From Chaenocephalus aceratus (lineage: Eukaryota; Chordata; Actinopteri; Perciformes; Channichthyidae), in NCBI GenBank assembly GCA_023974075.1, contig CM043787.1, positions 34,319,718-34,383,717 of the forward strand: a stretch of 64,000 nucleotides of DNA, in the 5' to 3' direction. Below the pieces are notes generated by a model. That model saw nothing but the letters and a program-made list of their open reading frames with translations. It was not told the DNA's origin and searched no databases. The translations under genes were made by a program, and so were the position numbers. Positions 51,901-61,619 of the stretch are shown here, one piece after another. Each line of letters begins with the position of its first letter. Position 1 is the first letter of the stretch.

Positions 51901-54084
51901 TAGTGCAGCAATAGGAACTGTGTTTACAAAAAAAATGTTAATATCACACCCTTTCACTTCAATCGACTTTACTGTAATCTTTGTAGGTTTAGCAATGAAT
52001 TTCCCTACCAAGCTATTTAAATGTTTCTTCTTTCTTATTAACATAAGAAACAAAGAAAACATTTATTCTGTATTTCTGACACTGTGTTTCTGAACTATGT
52101 CTGTTTTTGTTATCCATTTCTTCACATCAGCCATGGATGAATTGGTGCTTTGTGCCTATGTGAGCTACCTGTGAAGCACCCAAGTGCTGGATCATCCATG
52201 GTAGTTGTCTAATGGACAACATGCTGAAGACCTTTTTTGAAGATCACGTGGAAGTCCTCCAGGATGTTTCACATTTTTTTCTGCTCACTGAGTGAGTATC
52301 AGTGTATTACTGATATCCTATCAACACAAAAAAAGTTTCCATTAACATCACTCACATCTTAATATGAAGATAAATAAGACTCTAGAAACAAAAATGAAAA
52401 AAACCATATGAATACATTATTTATAAAAAACATGTATCCTATTCTAATGTCAGCCACAGCAATATTGTCAGACTCTCTGTTGGACTCTTGACTGTCCGTA
52501 CACTGTAGTAGCGTAATCTGCTCAAATAAATGGCTTTAATAACACGTCTGAATCCTCCTCAGCTTTTGTTCTATAGGTCATTGTTTTTAATAATGTTCAA
52601 GGACCAACTAAAAGATGCAAACTCCAAGATGCAAGTCTTGGTGTTTCTTGTTGACCTGCAACAATTCATCTTAGAGATGGCACAGTATATCTTAAACACC
52701 ATAAACCAAGCCACAAAACTCAAATTCAGACGGTGATATTGGTTCTGCTCATGGGCATTTTTGACTGTGTGTATTAGGCTTGAGGTGTACACATGATAAG
52801 CAGTCTGATCACCACTGGCTGCTCGGTTAGGCACAGAGTTTGTGCCGAGAGCTAATCTCAATAGTGATGTATCATAACACAATTCATAAACAATAAATAT
52901 TTAAAGGCCTACTTATTTTACAAAAATATCAGGGATAAGATCTCCATATTTGAGCATCTTGGATCAGCTATGATCTGATTCAACATGCTTTTAGACGCGA
53001 GTGGTGAATAGTTTCGATTGAATTGGTTAAAATAATTGTAAGCATAATAGTAAGGTGTAAAAACAGAGTAAACCATGGCTAGAACTTGGCAACAGAATGT
53101 TGGTGTGTTCATTTCCTTCATTGTGTGTGGCTGGAGATAATGCAGGGTGGGGTTAAGGGGAGGGCTGTATGGAGAAAAAATGAGTTTGGCTTCATCATAT
53201 CCTCTTGCAGAGTAGCCTTGACCTGCTCAGAGATCTTGATAGAGCTGTCGTCCATTTAATTCATAGGATACACTGTGTATGCCTTATCTCAGGGAGGACC
53301 CAGTAATATATTTTGGGATTAATACATCCTCTTTGCCTTCAATACATTACATTAGAAAGCTGACAAAGTCATATTGCTAAATATCTAAAATGTAACTTTT
53401 TGCATGGAAAAAACCCTCAACTTAACTGATGTGTAGGTGATCTAGTATTTAGTATTGTTTAATGGAATGTATATCAGTGTATTCAAGTCAATACTTCATT
53501 CATTTAAACCAATATCTTTCTTGATTATTTGTACAGTATGAACAAAGAGTCTTTCTACCTGTGCTGAAGTTCACTGCTGTGAGGAGTCCAGTTCTGTCTC
53601 TCACTCTCTGGTCCAGCCTGGCTGCATCACCTGGACACCTTAAACAAACAGATATATATATATATATGTAAAGTACCATGTGTACAAACAATATAACTGA
53701 TTCTCTTCTGTTGAACATGTTGGATTGTGTATTGTCCGAGTCAGGGTCCTTTTTATTTTACTGTAACTTTGGAAGTTGTGTTACCAATGCTTACTGTTTA
53801 TTTGATACCCATTTGGTAATGCAATTAATAAAAACAATAAGGTTTGGGTTCGTTCTTCAGATGACTGTGACGTTAACGTGTAAGCTCAATAATGAACTCC
53901 AGCTCAACCAACCATATTGTAATATCTAAGTAATCATCTTGAAATATGACATTAATAATTGTAATATACACACATCTTATTGTGAGGTTGATTTCACATA
54001 CACTACTTCGACGTTAGCTTGTCTACATACTTGAGCATAGCCAATTTAAATTAACCTTAGCGATGCATACAGTTCCTACCTACA
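48943..54084. other. AT-rich unique DNA
   Basis: No supported gene is present. A short (TA)n run lies at 53652-53667, and an inverted repeat pair lies at 52131-52201. A possible but unrecognised 80-bp exon on the minus strand (53559-53638) is reported separately as a finding. Confidence 0.4.
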
Positions 54085-54370
54085 TACACTAAACAAAAAT
54101 ATAAATGCAACACTTTTGTTTTTGCTCCCGAACTCAAAGATCTAAAACATTTTCTATATACACAAAATAACCATTTCTCTCAAATATTGTTCACAAATCT
54201 GAACAAATCTGTGATAGTGAGCACTTCTCCTTTGCAGAGATAATCCATCCCACCTCACAGGTGTGGCATATCCAGATGCTGATTAGACAGCATGATTATT
54301 GCACAGGTGTGCCTTAGGCTGGCCACAATAAAAGGCCACTCTGAAATGTTCAGTTTTATCACACAGCACA

Positions 54371-54945
54371 ATGCCACAAGTTTTGAGGGAGCGTGCAATT
54401 GGCATGCTGACAGCAGGAATGTCCACCAGAGCTGTTGCCCGTGAATTGAATGTTCATTTCTCTACCATAAGCCGTCTCCAAAGGCGTTTCAGAGAATTTG
54501 GCAGTACATCCAACCGGCCTCACAAACCGCAGACCACGTGTAACCACACCAGCCCAGGACCTCTACATCCAGCATGTTCACCTCCAAGATCGTCTGAGAC
54601 CAGCCACTCGGACAGCTGCTGCAACAATCGGTTTGCATAACCAAAGAATTTCTGCACAAACTGTCAGAAACCGTCTCAGGGAAGCTCATCTGCATGCTCG
54701 TCGTCCTCATCGGGGTCTCGACCTGACTCCGGTTCGTCGTCGTAACCGACTTGAGTGGGCAAATGCTCACATTCGATGGTGTCTGGCACGTTGGAGAGGT
54801 GTTTTCTTCACGGATGAATCCCGGTTTTCACTGTTCAGGGCAGATGGCAGACAGCGTGTTTGGCGTTGTGTGGGTGAGCGGTTTTCTGATGTCAATGTTG
54901 TGAATCGAGTGGCCCATGGTGGTGGTGGGGTTATGGTATGGGCAG
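54371..54945 (+). pseudogene. Tc1 transposase, 5' part
   Basis: The start MPQVLRERAIGMLTAGMSTR is followed by a first helix-turn-helix (AVARELNVHFSTISRLQRRF). A single extra A in 'cctcacaaaccgc' near 54525-54530 shifts the frame. The second frame continues through RPRVTTPAQDLYIQHVHLQD and the second DNA-binding domain (TIGLHNQRISAQTVRNRLRE). It then reaches FTDESRFSLF, whose D is the first catalytic aspartate of the DDE triad, and GGGVMVWA, where the hAT insertion lies. Tc1 transposases are normally about 340 residues and cut at TA sites. This copy is inactive. Confidence 0.9.
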
Positions 54946-55949
54946 TAGGGGTTGTAACGGTATCCGTATTCGTCCCGTACCGTCACGGTTCGGACGTCAC
55001 GGTTCGGACGTCACGGTTCGGCACATGCAGTCACACGGCGAATACGCCTTTTTTTTACGAGTGGGAAAAAAGTCTGTCCTTCAGGGCAGTATCCACTACA
55101 CTATTTATAATCCAGGGGGCGGTATTGCGCCTAAAAGCTGTTTGACAGCCGCCCTTAAACAACAAATGAAGAACAAGAAGAAACAACAACAAAACGAACT
55201 AAATACAAGAAGAAGAAAAGTTAGTATGGCGATTTCAGATAACACACAGGAGCTAGAAACCACCTGCTTCTTTTAAATCAGCTGTGTGGGAACATTTCGG
55301 GTTCCCTGTGGACTACAATAACGATGAAGTGTGCGAGTGGTGGATCCGACGAGGACGGTGTGTCGGCGTTGTTCGATAGCGGTGCGGTATGCTAATGGAA
55401 ACACACGCCAAACATGCTAAATCATATCAGAAGGGATCACCCAGATTTGCCAATCACGGAGCCCAGCAAAAGACAACAGCAGTTCAACAGCTGATCCCCG
55501 CTGCTTTTAAGAAGCCAATAGACATGAAAGCAGTGAGACCAAAATAAATAACGGAAGCTTTTTGGCATATGTTTTTCAACGACTTTGCGCTCTTGAAACA
55601 CTTTCTTATTATGTATGATGTAAGACATTCTTTTTAGTTTTACAGCTTGATGAAACCTCCTTTTTGTTTGACATCAGCCATTATAGATAATATGGCCATC
55701 TGAGTGTGTGTGGTACTGTTTATGGTTTGTTTTTAACTGTTTAATACAGTTAATTATTCAAAATGTCAGAGTTCCTTATTTTGAGACTGAAACTTGCACT
55801 ACTGTTCAAAAATAAATAACAACAAACCTGTAATTATGCATTTGGGACTTTTTTTTTGCTTTTTCTTGTTGTACCGAACCGTACCGAACCCTGACCCCCA
55901 TACCGAGGTACGAACCGAACCGTGACTTCTGTGAACCGTTACACCCCTA
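54946..55949 (+). mobile_element. hAT DNA transposon nested in the Tc1 (copy F)
   Basis: The ends are TAGGGGTTGTAACGG and CCGTTACACCCCTA. An 8-bp target duplication, ATGGGCAG, flanks it (54938-54945 and 55950-55957). Behind both ends are ACGGTTCGG/CCGAACCGT words. The left end carries three tandem copies of the 14-mer ACGGTTCGGACGTC (about 54984-55020). A broken BED finger lies on the plus strand and there is no catalytic domain. Confidence 0.95.
55226..55562 (+). pseudogene. BED zinc-finger fragment of hAT transposase (copy F)
   Basis: An ATG at 55226 gives MAISDNTQELETT. In the next frame SAVWEHFGFPVDYNNDE supplies the BED aromatic motif. After a further shift the sequence gives TVCRRCSIAVRYANGNTPN (zinc cysteines) and LNHIRRDHPDLPITEPSKRQ (H-x4-H). 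LIPAAFKKPIDMKAVRPK then leads toward the hAT core before the sequence becomes non-coding. At least three frame changes mean no product. Confidence 0.7.
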
Positions 55950-55957
55950 ATGGGCAG

Positions 55958-56113
55958 GCGTATGTTATGGACGACGAACACAGGTGAATTGTATTGATGG
56001 CATTGTGAATGCACAGAGATACCGTGACGAGATCCTGAGGCCCATTGTTGTGCCATTCATCCACAACCATCACCTCATGTTGCAGCATGATAATGCACGG
56101 CCCCATGTTGCAA
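55958..56113 (+). pseudogene. Tc1 transposase, middle part after the hAT insertion
   Basis: The frame resumes VCYGRRTQVNCIDGIVNAQR, then YRDEILRPIVVPFIHNHHLM and LQHDNARPHVAR. The D of 'QHDNARPH' is the second catalytic aspartate. The third acidic residue, in the 'SPDMSPIEHVWD' region, should lie about 35 residues on but is lost at the truncation near 56113. Confidence 0.88.
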
Positions 56114-56852
56114 GGGCGTCCCGGCTCTTCCCCAGAGTTTGCCGCTTGGATATACAGTCTATGGTTTATACCAAGCCCCCAGGAAGTGCGCCGGAGTCTG
56201 ATGAGAATATTCGTTGTGGCCAAACGGCGGGTACTACACTTCCTTTAGGTTGCTGGGCCCGGAAACACTTTTTCCCATTGACTTACATTGGGAAAGAGTG
56301 GTCTGTAACTCGTTGGATAATTTTTTTTAAACTAAATAAACAACCCAGTATGAACACTTGTATAGCCCTTATTAAAAACATTCGTTCCTCAAGTTGTAAA
56401 CATTTGCTAATAACGTTATTCTGAGAGTTATTTCCCTCTGCATTATGAACGTGCATCTAACTATGTTACGTGTTCAGCAACTACATGCGTTTATCTTTAC
56501 CCATGGATGCAAAATAAGAACGGACCATATCGCCTTACTGCCAGCCCACGGAGCTGTAATAATGGATATTGCACATGTTTGCTGTAATTCATCATTTGTA
56601 AAATATTATAGCCTACTACATGGGCTGTATGATGTAAATGTTGTACCGTAAATATTGTATTAAATAAAGTTAACGTAGATTAACGTCTCTGTAGCTTCTT
56701 ATTCTTTCACACACACATACGGGTTTTGGGCCGAGGGCGACACCGTACTTCCGGTATGCGTCATTTCACGCGAGGTGCAAGCAGAATATCATAGTCTATT
56801 GCCTTAATCAATATAGTCAACTCTAAAATACCACATATATGTGATGATAATA

Positions 56853-57059
56853 TTATTGTGACAAGTGGGGTATCCACCTGGTGTTTCCAGAAGATAGACG
56901 TAGATGCTGCCAAAATCGACCGAAGGCCACTTTCGAGTCGTTTTTCCATACATCTGCAGGCAGTCTGTAAGGGCAATCGGACAACCCACACAGCTCTAGT
57001 TTACGCTGGTAACGACCTAGAACACACCCCTCAAGTCCAGAGATGTAATCCGAAGACAT
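56853..57059 (-). pseudogene. N-terminal exon of a transposon-associated YqaJ-type protein family (decayed)
   Basis: ATG at 57059 opens MSSDYISGLEGCVLGRYQRK, then LELCGLSDCPYRLPADVWKN. A one-base shift near residue 44 moves the matching frame to KWPSVDFGSIYVYLLETPGG. I recall multicopy animal proteins that begin 'YL.G...GRYQRKLE.CGL..CPYRLP...W..DP..WP.VEFG.IY.YLI.TPG' and carry a YqaJ-like nuclease further on. I believe they accompany DNA transposons. Only this first exon is seen, with a frameshift. The family assignment is from memory and needs a search. Confidence 0.45.
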
Positions 57060-57128
57060 GCAGCGATTTCTTCGGTCGTTAATTCAGAAAAAAAACCTAG
57101 TACGCTCTGCTCTGCTAGCTAGCTGTTT

Positions 57129-57162
57129 ATATTAGCACCTCCAGGATATTAGCACCTCCAGG
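57129..57162 (+). repeat. 17-bp perfect tandem duplication
   Basis: ATATTAGCACCTCCAGG occurs twice back to back, 70 bp upstream of the minus-strand start at 57059. Confidence 0.95.
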
Positions 57163-57217
57163 AAAATGGCGTATTTATATATATATATATGGCGCGCGTT
57201 GCATTGTGGGTAGCTCG

Positions 57218-57554
57218 TGACGTCACTGTGTGTGAAAGAATTGCACTAAGAAGCTTATTGCACTGTGTATAAATATAAATATATATATATACAGTGCAAT
57301 AATTCTTTCATGCTAAATGAAGCTCTGTTGGATATCACTAGATCCTGTTACAGCGTAATATAAGAACATAACGATTGATGTGTACATTAGCATAATTACT
57401 AGCTAGCCGCTAGCTGCTAACTGCCACCTCGTTAATATGAAATCCATCATAACAATCCATTACCATGCTGTCATGAACGCGCGGTTGCTGTTACGTGTAC
57501 GCAAATTGACGTGCTTGATGTGAACGAGCATTTTGGTTAAAGTTGCGCATGCGC
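57218..57554 (-). promoter_or_regulatory. Promoter-like cluster with CRE and NRF1 sites
   Basis: A perfect CRE, TGACGTCA, lies at 57218-57225. A perfect NRF1 palindrome, GCGCATGCGC, lies at 57545-57554. A GGCGCGCG patch (57192-57199) and scattered CpGs accompany them. An ETS-type ACTTCCGGT stands at 56747-56755. The cluster is upstream of the minus-strand coding start at 57059, where a housekeeping-type promoter would be expected. Function is inferred. Confidence 0.45.
57233..57310. repeat. Imperfect long hairpin with nested arms
   Basis: The inner arms TTATTGCACTGTGTATA (57255-57271) and TATATACAGTGCAATAA (57286-57302) pair with one mismatch around a 14-base A/T loop. The outer arms TGAAAGAATT (57233-57242) and AATTCTTTCA (57301-57310) pair perfectly, with a bulge of 12 bases on the 5' side. 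Confidence 0.85.
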
Positions 57555-58195
57555 TATGAGCGCACATACGGGGTACTTCTCAGGCATGCCGGGTAATCTG
57601 TGACGTATCACTCTCAAAAGTTGGGCCATTTATTCATCATGCGCCAATGAGCAACTCTCATAGGAATGAATGAGGCCCCGCCTCCCACGCTGTATCCAAT
57701 TCTTATTATACATCCATGGTTTATACTGGGATACTTGAATGCAACTGAGCCATTGTTAACATCACTAACAAAACGTGTGCTTCTCCTACTATACATTAGC
57801 ATTAAGTCCAAATGTACTGTATATTAAGCATGAGTTAAATGTATTTAAATAAATAAATACAAATTAAAAGCTATTTCATTAACAGACTACGGATTAGTGC
57901 AGTGATCTTAATAAAAAGCATTTAAACACACAATTCAAAACAGCAAAGATTGTGCAACTTAATCATGACATGTGCCTAAAATATGTGTGTAAAACGTCCC
58001 TACAATAATACGTTAAATTGAATACCTTTTTGCATTGCAGCTAGGATAATTGCAAATGTGTGTTGGAAGTTAAAAAGTGGGCCTAGTCATGAACAGTGAA
58101 AAGCTAGCCCGCTTTCTTACTGTAGATCTCTAACTAATTAGATATGGGCGATCTATTATCAACTATCCCTTATAACACTCACCTAGATACTTTTC

Positions 58196-58348
58196 TTACT
58201 CCTTATATTGTTGCTCTGATTTTACACGATCCATGTCACGGACAAGTACAGCCTGTTTCAGTGAACTTTCAGCTACTTCACCCACCTGTTCGTGATTGGA
58301 GCTGTACGAATCCTTGGTAAAGCGATCGGCGTGTGTAGAGAGATCCAT
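58196..58348 (-). other. Unrecognised 50-codon frame, possible first exon
   Basis: ATG at 58348 reads MDLSTHADRFTKDSYSSNHEQ, and CAG|GTGGGT would make an acceptable splice donor at that point. If unspliced it continues VGEVAESSLKQAVLVRDMDR and stops at 58196. Its composition is soluble and protein-like, but I recognise no family. It lies about 0.6 kb from the candidate element at 56-57.7 kb and could be chance. Confidence 0.2.
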
Positions 58349-59421
58349 TGTAGAGGCCTGTCTGTGTTGTGGTTGTCAAAGCTTGGGCGGTAGTTTATTA
58401 GCTTGTCATTTGTAGCATACACCAGGTAGCATCCAACCTTAAGCTGCTGGCTAGTCGTACAATAAACGTACACACACATGGGAGGAAAAGACGTTAGACC
58501 TTCAATGTATTAGCACTAGCATACATTCAAGATACAGAGAGAGCTAGCTTGCTAGCTAACGTTATCTTCACTCGAGAAAAACTCAAATCAAACCAAGAGC
58601 TAACATGCGCATAATACCCTGGGGAGCGCTTAGCACCTGTAACTATGCACTCTGACTATGGTCCAATACTAATGTAAGACATGTTAATGAGATTGGAGGG
58701 ATAATATTTATGTTTAATAACAAACTGCACTTCTGTGAAATCTTTCTTTGATAATTCACTGTTGCACTAACAAATTAAGATATTTGAATGCATCTCTGAT
58801 TTGAATTATTTTTTATTAGAATTGTTGCCAGCAATGCTGTTTATTACAAATAGCCTACTTTGGTTTCTCAGGACTCAATCATTATTCCAGAAAAAAAGAG
58901 GCTCATTTCTGAAATCTCCCTCTTGTAGCCTATGGCTTTTGTATTAAAAAATACCTACACAGTTTTGTTTTGTTTATGGATAAGGAGTAAAGATTCTGGT
59001 CAAGCAGTCCCCATTTTTAAAATGTAGTTAAGTAGTAGGCCTATTGTATGATATAACAAAGATAATAACAGTTTGATTTTGTTTATGTTAATTAATACTG
59101 ATGGTCGAATGAAATCATCAATTTAGTCAGAAGATGTTGTGGATTAGAGTGCACTCCTTCGGGCCGGTGAGATTTATCTGGCCAATAAAAGTGGCTATGC
59201 AAGGCTCATAATGTGACTATGACTTGGCAACATCTTTGTTACAAACTAAGATTATTAAAACGATGTCCCTTGGCAAACTCATTATTGCATCAATTCGGGC
59301 CATTTTCTCTTAAGCATTTAATTAAATGTAAATGAGTACAGAAGTACAGAACAGTCAAGAGCTACATGACTGCCAGCTTCAAGTGCATTAGGCCAGCAGG
59401 CAGATGACTTGTTTTTTGTTT

Positions 59422-59440
59422 CCCCCCCCCCCCCCCCCCC
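59422..59440 (+). repeat. Poly-C run (19 bases)
   Basis: A homopolymer of C follows TTTTTTGTTT. It may be a tract of uncertain length in the assembly. Confidence 0.95.
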
Positions 59441-60479
59441 TCTATGCTCACAGCTCCCTAGCATGCTTGTTGATCTTCACAATGTTGACATTTATTACTC
59501 ACAGTATTGTTCCTGTACTCTCCCATTTTCTGTGTTTTTCAGATGATTTTTCAGATGATTTTTCCTACTGACATTAAGGAGGGGAGAAGTCTTTTGAACA
59601 ATTAAAATTGTTTGGCAAACAGTGTAGATTCATATATTTTGCCCATTCTGGGAATACAATAGAACCAGGCCTGCTTTCATCTCAACGTGTTCCTTGTATA
59701 AATTATGTTGACTTATTAACCTGTTAAACATTAATGAGTCTGATTCTAAAAGAAAAGTGTCAACTCCACTTCACAAGACTTGTCACACAGACAGAGTTAC
59801 AGATTGTTCTCCTTTGTTAAACCCACTGGATGCTGGAAAATTCAGTAATTGTGATATGAGCTAAGTGCTAAAAGCAAGTCAAGGTAACTTTTTTATCCTT
59901 GAAATGGAGGAACTTGAAACAAAGGAAACAAAGGCACTGTATTTTTATGTTACATACAATGCAATCATTACACAACGCCTTTCTTCAGAGGAAGGGGAAA
60001 ACAGTGTGTTTGAAAATCGTTGTTTATTAGAGAGAAAATGTCTAGCTGCCATTAGAAGAACTGCGTCTTAAGGCAATGCATTGGCTTTAACATTCAAAAG
60101 TAGTGGTTGATGCTTGGACTGTACATTAAGCTGTAACAAGCTAACACTGAATGTGCATAGTAATGATCTGGCTGTTGGTGAGTATACATGGGCATGACAT
60201 TAGTGACAGCTGTGAAGAGTGTGACATTAGCAGCAGCTGTAGTGGATGTGGCTCAGCTGTTCAGTGTTTGAATGCAGTAACTGTACAATCATTGGCTCTG
60301 TGTTTTATGATTGCGATGTTCTGTGGACAGTTTGATTTGGAAAGTGATTGAGCTGATTAAGTAATGCATATAAACAATAAATAATGTAACGTAGTTATTG
60401 TTTTTTTTATTTGATAATGCCTCCAAACTGGTTATTTTTGGCTTTTACTTCCCAAATTTTCACTTTTGAACATTTCCAA

Positions 60480-61160
60480 TAATTCAGTTAAATTGCCAGC
60501 AATGTTAAATAGAAGCTAATCAGATTAGAATAATGCAAACCGTTATGCTGACTCCTTTAAATATCATCTCTATCTGCTCAGAGTTAGCTAGAATTACAGA
60601 TTGTAGGACTTTGTGAAAGAAGGGGGATTATCAATATGCTTTTTATTTGAGAGTGATTAGAATTCTTCATTCTCTTTTAAGCCCTGCCAGAAAGACGCAG
60701 GGTTGGTGGGGGGGGAGGGTGACAGGTTAATTGAGGAATAATACCCTTCAGAATGATGGATTTTGGTGACTTGAGATGTCAGAATCCATTATAGGAAATT
60801 TAAATTTGCAATTAAAGTGGGAGGTTGGGTTGCAGAATTATTTCCTTTAATTCTCCCTTTGCTTCCGCCCTTGTTATATTCATATTCTGCATTAAATGTG
60901 CTGGCCCTCTGTTCTCTGCTTTGGCACTCACCCACCATACAGTTTGCCAAATTCATTAATGAACTCATAAATACATTTAGATTTTGGAGATGCTGGACTA
61001 GAAGGACAATTCATGGGGTTATTGAAATAAACACCCTCATCATACCAATACAAATAACTGAAAAAGCACTCAAGCCCCAACATAACCAGCCTCTGCTTAG
61101 CTGCTTAATTAACTCATTTGAATGTACTGCGTTTGGAACTTTTAGAAATGTGAGCTTTAA
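60480..61160. promoter_or_regulatory. Enhancer-like conserved-DNA candidate 6
   Basis: Unique DNA contains GCTAATCAGATTAGAATAATGC, GATTATCAATATGC, GCAATTAAAG, TCATTAATGAACTC and GCTTAATTAACTC. Homeodomain and GATA-like words are dense and repeats are absent. Conservation is untested. Confidence 0.35.
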
Positions 61161-61489
61161 TCCTACTCAAGCCTTGTAGTCTTTGGCTGTGTGAAACCTC
61201 ACTCTAAAAAAGACAGTTTTACTGGACTATAATTTGATGCTGATAAGCAGTTGATGACATTTATGCACTTCACTTGTTACATAGCTCATATCCAAGGACA
61301 TTTTTGAATTAAGTAGTGTACTATATGTCAATCAATTCTAAAGTCAAATCTTTACCACAGGTCACATACTAAAGAGTCTGCACATCAGATGTTCTTTACA
61401 TACGTTATTTTTACTCTTATTTTTACTCATCTCCTATTTCATAGTATTTTATTATTATTATCATTATTATTTAAAAAAAATTCTTGATT

Positions 61490-61619
61490 TTATTTTGATT
61501 TTATAATCTGTGTGAATCTGTGCTGTCCTGTTTTTCACGTTTGCCCTGTTGCTGCTTGTACAACTGAATTTCCCCATGGGGATTAATAAAGATCCATCTT
61601 ATCTTATCTTATCTATCTT
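61490..61619 (+). mobile_element. LINE 3'-tail fragment
   Basis: The terminus 'gaatttccccatggggatta' then 'ataaagatc' ends in ATCTT repeats. This is the common 3' end of a fish non-LTR retrotransposon. It is 5'-truncated to about 130 bases. It is of a different family from the 11-kb and 16-kb tails. I cannot say whether it is Rex, RTE or CR1/L2. Confidence 0.65.

Larger units (their letters stand above)
54087..56113 (+). mobile_element. Tc1-like transposon, interrupted and 3'-truncated
   Basis: The left end is TA followed by CACTAAACAAAAATATAAAT (TA at 54085-54086), a familiar fish Tc1 terminal repeat. A transposase pseudogene follows. A hAT element (54946-55949) sits inside it, and the transposase resumes in frame after the insertion. 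Just after the codons for 'DNARPHVAR' (about 56113) the sequence changes abruptly. The 3' third of the gene and the right terminal repeat are missing from the window. Confidence 0.9.
56145..57735 (-). mobile_element. Candidate DNA transposon carrying an uncharacterised nuclease-associated gene start
   Basis: The segment is bounded by similar words in the same orientation: ATACAGTCTATGGTTTATACC near 56151-56171 and ATACATCCATGGTTTATACT near 57707-57727. Its right part (the 'gaggccccgcctcccacgct' region) is a sequence I know as repetitive in fish. On the minus strand it holds a coding start (56853-57059) of a protein family that is multicopy in animal genomes. Boundaries, superfamily and target duplication are not established. 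An ISL2EU/Harbinger-type origin is my best guess. Confidence 0.45.
57736..61489. other. AT-rich DNA, mostly without recognisable features
   Basis: No supported gene is present. GCTAGC/GTTAGC words are frequent at 57405-57425 and 58540-58565. A possible short exon on the minus strand at 58196-58348 is listed separately. Confidence 0.35.
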
